Below, piece by piece: positions 62,108 to 64,000 of a stretch of DNA of 64,000 nucleotides (its first letter is position 1; the number at the start of each line of letters is the position of its first letter). The notes below the pieces were generated by a model that saw only the letters and a list, made by a program, of their open reading frames with translations, was not told the DNA's origin and ran no database searches. Source of the stretch: Sinorhizobium chiapasense (lineage in GTDB: Bacteria; Pseudomonadota; Alphaproteobacteria; Rhizobiales; Rhizobiaceae); contig NZ_CP133148.1 of assembly GCF_036488675.1 (NCBI RefSeq), positions 2,914,001 to 2,978,000 of the forward strand. The letters run 5' to 3'. The position numbers and the translations under genes were made by a program.

Positions 62108-63492
62108 CAGCCGTGCCCTTCCTTCGTAAAGCTGCCGGAAACGGCCTTGCGTTCGCGCAGGAACGCGGTCGGTTCGCGCGATCCGACGAAGCCGCGCGGC
62201 TTCCAGACCATCACGATGACCATGGCCAGGCCAAAGATCAGCATGCGATAGAGTTCAGGCGTGAAGTTCGGTCCGAAGATCACCTTGAGGAAGGTGAGTT
62301 CGCGCAGGATCTCTGTGCCGCCGATCATCACAATGGCCGCAACAGCGATACCGGTCAGCGAGCCCATGCCGCCAAGCACGACGATCGCAAGGATGACGGC
62401 CGACTCGAGGAATACGAAGGATTCCGGCGAGACGAAACCCTGGCGCACCGCGAAGAACGACCCGGCAAAGCCGCCGAACATGGCGCCCGTGGCGAATGCC
62501 GTCAGCTTGGTGGTCGTCGTGTTGATGCCGAGCGACCGGCAGGCGATCTCGTCCTCGCGCAGCGCTTCCCAGGCCCGGCCGACCGGCATACGGCGCAGCC
62601 GGATGGTGACGAAGGCCGTGATCATGCAAAGGCCGAGGATCAGGTAGAAGAGGAAGATCTTGTAATAGGCCGATGAGATCGGCAGCCCCATCATCGCCGC
62701 GAAGCCGGTCTTCGAGGCATCGAACTTGATGCCGAACAGCGTCGCCTTGGCGATGCCGGACACGCCGAACGTGCCCTTGGTCACTTCGGTCCAGTTGATC
62801 AGCACGAGACGGATGATTTCACCGAAAGCGAGCGTCACGATCGCCAGGTAGTCGCCGCGCAGGCGCAGTACCGGGAAGCCCAGAATCATACCCCAGCACG
62901 CGGACAGAAGACCGGCGATCGGCAACAGCACCCAGAAGGACAGGCCGAAATAGCTGGAGAGCAGCGCATAGGAGTAGGCGCCGACCGCATAGAAGGCAAC
63001 GTATCCGAGGTCGAGCAGACCGGCGAGGCCGACCACGATGTTGAGGCCCCAGGCGAGCATCACGTAGATGAGGATCTGGATGCCAAAATTGTCGACCCAC
63101 TTCAGCGAGCCCTGGACACCGGTGAGAGCCAGGATGACCGGCGGATAGAGAATGAGCGCGACGATCGCGATCTTGGAGAAGTTACGGCTGAAGAAGCCTT
63201 CTTCCTTGGCGACCTCTTCGACGGCGGCCTTCGCCGCCTTTCTCTGCGCAAGCCAGGGCTGTGCGTAGGCGACCATCAGAAAGCGGCCGACCATGGCAAT
63301 GATCACGAACGTCGCCAGCAGACCCCAGCGCTGGGTAAGGACCAGCTCGTTGCGGATGTTCTGGTCGGTCTTGAGGCCGACGAACAGAACGAACAGGCCG
63401 AGGGTGACGAGGCCCGCGAAGACAGCCTCGCGCAGGGCCCGCGCCGTCACCTCAGTACCGGCGCTTGCAGTAGTAGATGCAATGTTTGCCAT
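62107..63492 (-). CDS. livM: Branched-chain amino acid ABC permease LivM
   Basis: 461 aa with about ten helices. Two extra N-terminal helices (residues 25-70) and a charged loop ([18 protein letters not shown]) precede the core, which has [35 protein letters not shown] and [38 protein letters not shown] (EAA-type loop). Pairs with LivH. Confidence 0.95.
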   Translation of the reverse strand: MANIASTTASAGTEVTARALREAVFAGLVTLGLFVLFVGLKTDQNIRNELVLTQRWGLLATFVIIAMVGRFLMVAYAQPWLAQRKAAKAAVEEVAKEEGFFSRNFSKIAIVALILYPPVILALTGVQGSLKWVDNFGIQILIYVMLAWGLNIVVGLAGLLDLGYVAFYAVGAYSYALLSSYFGLSFWVLLPIAGLLSACWGMILGFPVLRLRGDYLAIVTLAFGEIIRLVLINWTEVTKGTFGVSGIAKATLFGIKFDASKTGFAAMMGLPISSAYYKIFLFYLILGLCMITAFVTIRLRRMPVGRAWEALREDEIACRSLGINTTTTKLTAFATGAMFGGFAGSFFAVRQGFVSPESFVFLESAVILAIVVLGGMGSLTGIAVAAIVMIGGTEILRELTFLKVIFGPNFTPELYRMLIFGLAMVIVMVWKPRGFVGSREPTAFLRERKAVSGSFTKEGHG

Positions 63493-63496
63493 GGAA

Positions 63497-64000
63497 TTAT
63501 ACCTTCTCGACTTCCGGTCGTCCGAGAATACCCGACGGCTTGAAGATCAGGACGATCGCGAGAATCGAGAACGTCGCGACATCCTTGTAGTCGATGGTGA
63601 AATAGGCCGACCACAATGACTCGATGAGGCCGATCAGCAATCCGCCGAGAACGGCGCCCGGCAGCGAGCCGATACCTCCGAGAACGGCGGCGGTAAACGC
63701 CTTGACACCCGGAGCGAAACCGTCGGTGAAAACGACGACGCCATAATACATGAGGAACATCGTGCCGGCGACGGCAGCGAGCCCCGCACCCATGATGAAA
63801 GTTACCGAGATGGTGCGATCGACGTCGACCCCAAGCAGCGCCGCCATCTTGCTGTCCTGCTCGGTGGCACGCTGCGCGCGGCCGAGCGGCGTCTTGTTGA
63901 CGATGTACCAGAACACCGAGAGCAGAACGGCCGTGATGACAACGATGATGATCTGCTTCAGCGAAATGGCGATGCCGAAGATATCATAGACCGACGAGAC
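63497..64000 (-). CDS. livH: Branched-chain amino acid ABC permease LivH, 5' end outside window
   Basis: The last 167 residues of LivH are visible; the frame stays open to the right edge. Motifs [45 protein letters not shown] and [28 protein letters not shown] are typical. It precedes livM by 4 bp. Confidence 0.94.
   Translation of the reverse strand, partial: VSSVYDIFGIAISLKQIIIVVITAVLLSVFWYIVNKTPLGRAQRATEQDSKMAALLGVDVDRTISVTFIMGAGLAAVAGTMFLMYYGVVVFTDGFAPGVKAFTAAVLGGIGSLPGAVLGGLLIGLIESLWSAYFTIDYKDVATFSILAIVLIFKPSGILGRPEVEKV

Overview
The window is GC-rich, densely coded chromosome from an alphaproteobacterium of the Rhizobiales. Gene content and order point to Sinorhizobium/Ensifer (S. meliloti, S. 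medicae or a close relative): a nepR-ecfG/phyR general stress locus beside hmuPSTUV, a sorbitol/mannitol smo operon, a preTA-hydantoinase pyrimidine pathway, a urease operon with rhizobial extra genes, a liv operon with a DUF6867 protein, and RIME-like palindromic repeats. The species is inferred from remembered synteny and was not tested. No rRNA, tRNA, transposase, phage gene or CRISPR array was seen.

Layout. 1-3.6 kb: a peptide ABC transporter (cut at the left edge) with an M19 dipeptidase. 3.8-5.7 kb: an SMR efflux protein with its TetR repressor, a truncated haemoglobin and a DUF423 membrane protein. 5.7-12.8 kb: haem and iron island (IsdG-type haem monooxygenase, DUF2325 protein, TonB, secreted four-Cys protein, hmuPSTUV) with two candidate RirA boxes. 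12.9-17.5 kb: envelope stress-type proteins, an HWE histidine kinase, EcfG sigma factor, NepR and PhyR, and a candidate GsrN-like small RNA under a perfect EcfG promoter. 17.7-27.7 kb: FGGY kinase, HAD phosphatase, mtlK, smoS, smoKGFE and a SorC-type regulator. 27.9-43.4 kb: reductive pyrimidine degradation (preT, preA, a RutR-like regulator, hyuC, hydA) and an NMT1-type ABC importer, interrupted by an oxidoreductase/LysR pair and a membrane-ferredoxin adenylate cyclase. 43.9-49.3 kb: an RND efflux pair and a Crp/Fnr regulator. 49.3-56.9 kb: ureD-A-B-C and ureE-F-G on one strand, with DUF1272, LprI-like, GT29-like, monooxygenase and peroxiredoxin genes among them. 57.2-58.8 kb: a Tat-exported hydrolase/peroxidase with OhrR. 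58.9-64 kb: branched-chain amino acid transporter livHMGF-DUF6867-livK, cut at the right edge.

The genes form self-contained modules with local regulators. Stress signalling (kinase, PhyR, NepR, EcfG) can feed the small RNA. The haem genes share iron-responsive sites. The pyrimidine genes have a RutR-like gene and operator, and their product ammonia sits logically with urease and amino-acid transport. The strongest candidate for something little described is the EcfG-driven, C-loop small RNA at 17371-17499; next are the three-copy covarying palindromic repeat, the redox-type adenylate cyclase and the GT29-like protein in the urease operon.
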